Shown here piece after piece: positions 5,134-6,360 of a stretch of 6,360 nt of DNA. The notes below the pieces were generated by a model. The model was not told the DNA's origin. It made no database searches and was given only the letters and a program-made list of their open reading frames with translations. This DNA comes from an uncultured Bacteroidales bacterium. GTDB lineage: Bacteria; Bacteroidota; Bacteroidia; Bacteroidales; Paludibacteraceae. The translations under genes were made by a program, and so were the position numbers. The DNA is taken from positions 1-6,360 of the forward strand of contig CAIUKZ010000029.1 of NCBI GenBank assembly GCA_903899865.1, given 5' to 3'. Each line of letters begins with the position of its first letter. Position 1 is the first letter of the stretch.

Positions 5134-6360
5134 ATGAAAACGAAACATACACTCAATATCCATAGACAATACAGCCAATTTCTAAGATTACATCCTACTT
5201 TATTTACATATAAAGAACGATTAGAGCTGAAAAAAATATTCAAAACACATTATCCTGTGATATTTGAAAATGAAACAAATATTGGCAGAGGTATTTCTGA
5301 CAAGATAAACGTGGTTGAAATTTTACTCAATGAAATTGGATTGGGCAAAGCTGCAGTAGTTAGTGTGTTGGTATATGAGCTGGTGAAATCGAAGATATAT
5401 ACCGTAGAGGAGCTTGAAAACACATTTGATACCAAACTCACGTCTATCATCAATGGAATGATGCGAGTAGCAGACCTATATGCAAAAAAAACATCGCTGG
5501 AAACAGAAAACTTTAGAAAACTATTTCTTACTCTAGCCGAAGACATCAGGGTCATACTTATTATTATTGCAGAGCATTTGCAAATAATGAGAACACTCCA
5601 ACACCACCCCGAACAATCCATTCAAGACGTTGCCCGGGAAAGTTCATTTCTTTATGCGCCACTTGCACATAGAATGGGCTTGTACAAAATCAAGACAGAG
5701 CTAGAAGACTTATCATTAAAATACACCAACCGAGAGATTTATAATGAGATAGCAACCAAACTCAACGAGACAAAATCTTCCAGAGAAAATTACATTGCTG
5801 AATTCATTGAACCACTTAGTGATAAATTAAATGAACTGGGATACAAATTTGAAATTAAGGGCAGAACAAAGTCCATTCACTCTATTTACAACAAAATAAA
5901 AAAACAAAACACCACCTTTGAAAAAATTTATGACCTATTTGCCATTCGAGTAATATTTGATGTACCAATGGAAAAGGAGAAAGCAGCATGCTGGCAGGCC
6001 TATTCAATAGTTGCTGACATGTACCAGCCTAATCCTAAGCGACTTCGTGACTGGCTATCAATTCCAAAATCTAACGGATATGAAAGCCTTCATACAACCG
6101 TACTCGGCAGCGAAGGAAAATGGATAGAGGTTCAAATAAGAACCGTTCGCATGGATGAGATTGCTGAAATGGGACTAGCGGCACACTGGAAATATAAAGG
6201 TATTAAGAGTGAATCGGGAATGGATGAATGGCTGAAAAGCATTCGAGAAATTCTAGAAAATCCAGAGCTGAATGCAGTCGACTTTATGGATGAGTTCAAA
6301 CTCAATCTGTATGACAAAGAGGTGTTTGTGTTTACTCCCAAAGGAGACTTACACAGACTG
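5134..6360 (+). CDS. relA: RelA/SpoT-family (p)ppGpp synthetase with degenerate HD domain (3' partial)
   Basis: The frame is open from ATG 5134 to the window edge (409 codons seen; long RSH proteins run to about 730). It makes (p)ppGpp from ATP and GDP/GTP in the stringent response. The N-terminal HD-hydrolase-like domain aligns through E-N-F-R-K-L-F-L-T-L-A-E-D-I-R-V-I-L (125-142) and Y-A-P-L-A-H-R-M-G (174-182). Its metal ligands are all replaced: the H of the YxxHP motif by D56, the HD pair by Y81-E82, the following E-D by K85-S86, and the Asp of A-D-R-L-H by E147. The synthetase is intact: G-R-T-K (243-246), Y-D-L-F-A-I-R-V (266-273) with D267, R-L-R-D (303-306, basic as in the RxKD class), Y-E-S-L-H-T-T (316-322) and E-V-Q-I-R-T (332-337). 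A TGS domain begins at E-V-F-V-F-T-P-K-G (396-404). It is predicted to be synthetase-only. Confidence 0.93.
   Translation, partial: MKTKHTLNIHRQYSQFLRLHPTLFTYKERLELKKIFKTHYPVIFENETNIGRGISDKINVVEILLNEIGLGKAAVVSVLVYELVKSKIYTVEELENTFDTKLTSIINGMMRVADLYAKKTSLETENFRKLFLTLAEDIRVILIIIAEHLQIMRTLQHHPEQSIQDVARESSFLYAPLAHRMGLYKIKTELEDLSLKYTNREIYNEIATKLNETKSSRENYIAEFIEPLSDKLNELGYKFEIKGRTKSIHSIYNKIKKQNTTFEKIYDLFAIRVIFDVPMEKEKAACWQAYSIVADMYQPNPKRLRDWLSIPKSNGYESLHTTVLGSEGKWIEVQIRTVRMDEIAEMGLAAHWKYKGIKSESGMDEWLKSIREILENPELNAVDFMDEFKLNLYDKEVFVFTPKGDLHRL

Noticed and set aside
5250..5621. Minus-strand open frame opposite the RSH gene
   Set aside because: It lies wholly antisense to a clearly conserved RSH coding region and has no recognisable protein features.

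Overview
The window looks like chromosome from a member of the Bacteroidota, most likely Bacteroidales or a close relative. The reasons are: AT-rich DNA; a lipoprotein whose cysteine is followed at once by K-E-E; an rsmD gene paired with a DUF3822-type gene, an association known from this phylum; no clear Shine-Dalgarno sites; two promoter elements of the Bacteroidota TAnnTTTG type; and a long RSH protein with the R-L-R-D-W form of the synthetase loop. The phylum is a firm inference and the order is not.

Layout, left to right. Positions 2-1111 (+) hold the 3' part of a surface-type lipoprotein built from three Ig-like/carboxypeptidase-regulatory-like repeats. A 23-codon ORF at 1138-1209 echoes part of that repeat. 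Positions 1227-2036 (+) encode a secreted outer-membrane beta-barrel protein, followed by a strong hairpin at 2087-2123. About 430 bases (2131-2561) then carry no credible gene. They hold fragments of a degenerate interspersed repeat, including three copies of a GTGCCTTT core, and a small GAAA-loop hairpin. On the minus strand, a DUF3822 gene (3089-3826) and rsmD (2562-3098) overlap by 10 bases and form an operon read right to left.

A divergent promoter region (3827-3969) separates that operon from a rightward cluster. The cluster contains a class I SAM methyltransferase (3970-4587), a DsrE-fold protein with a signal peptide (best start 4656, end 5111), and a RelA/SpoT-family (p)ppGpp synthetase (from 5134, running off the right edge). 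Intergenic gaps of 68 and 22 bases suggest co-transcription.

How the genes fit together. The left pair are cell-envelope proteins. The minus-strand pair links 16S rRNA modification to a protein of unknown role. The rightward group would combine a small-molecule or unknown-substrate methyltransferase, a periplasmic CxxC sulfur-relay-like protein and a stringent-response enzyme. The most notable single observation is that the RSH protein has lost all four metal ligands of its HD hydrolase domain while keeping the synthetase motifs. I see no CRISPR array, tRNA, rRNA, insertion sequence or defence system, and nothing that clearly amounts to an undescribed system.
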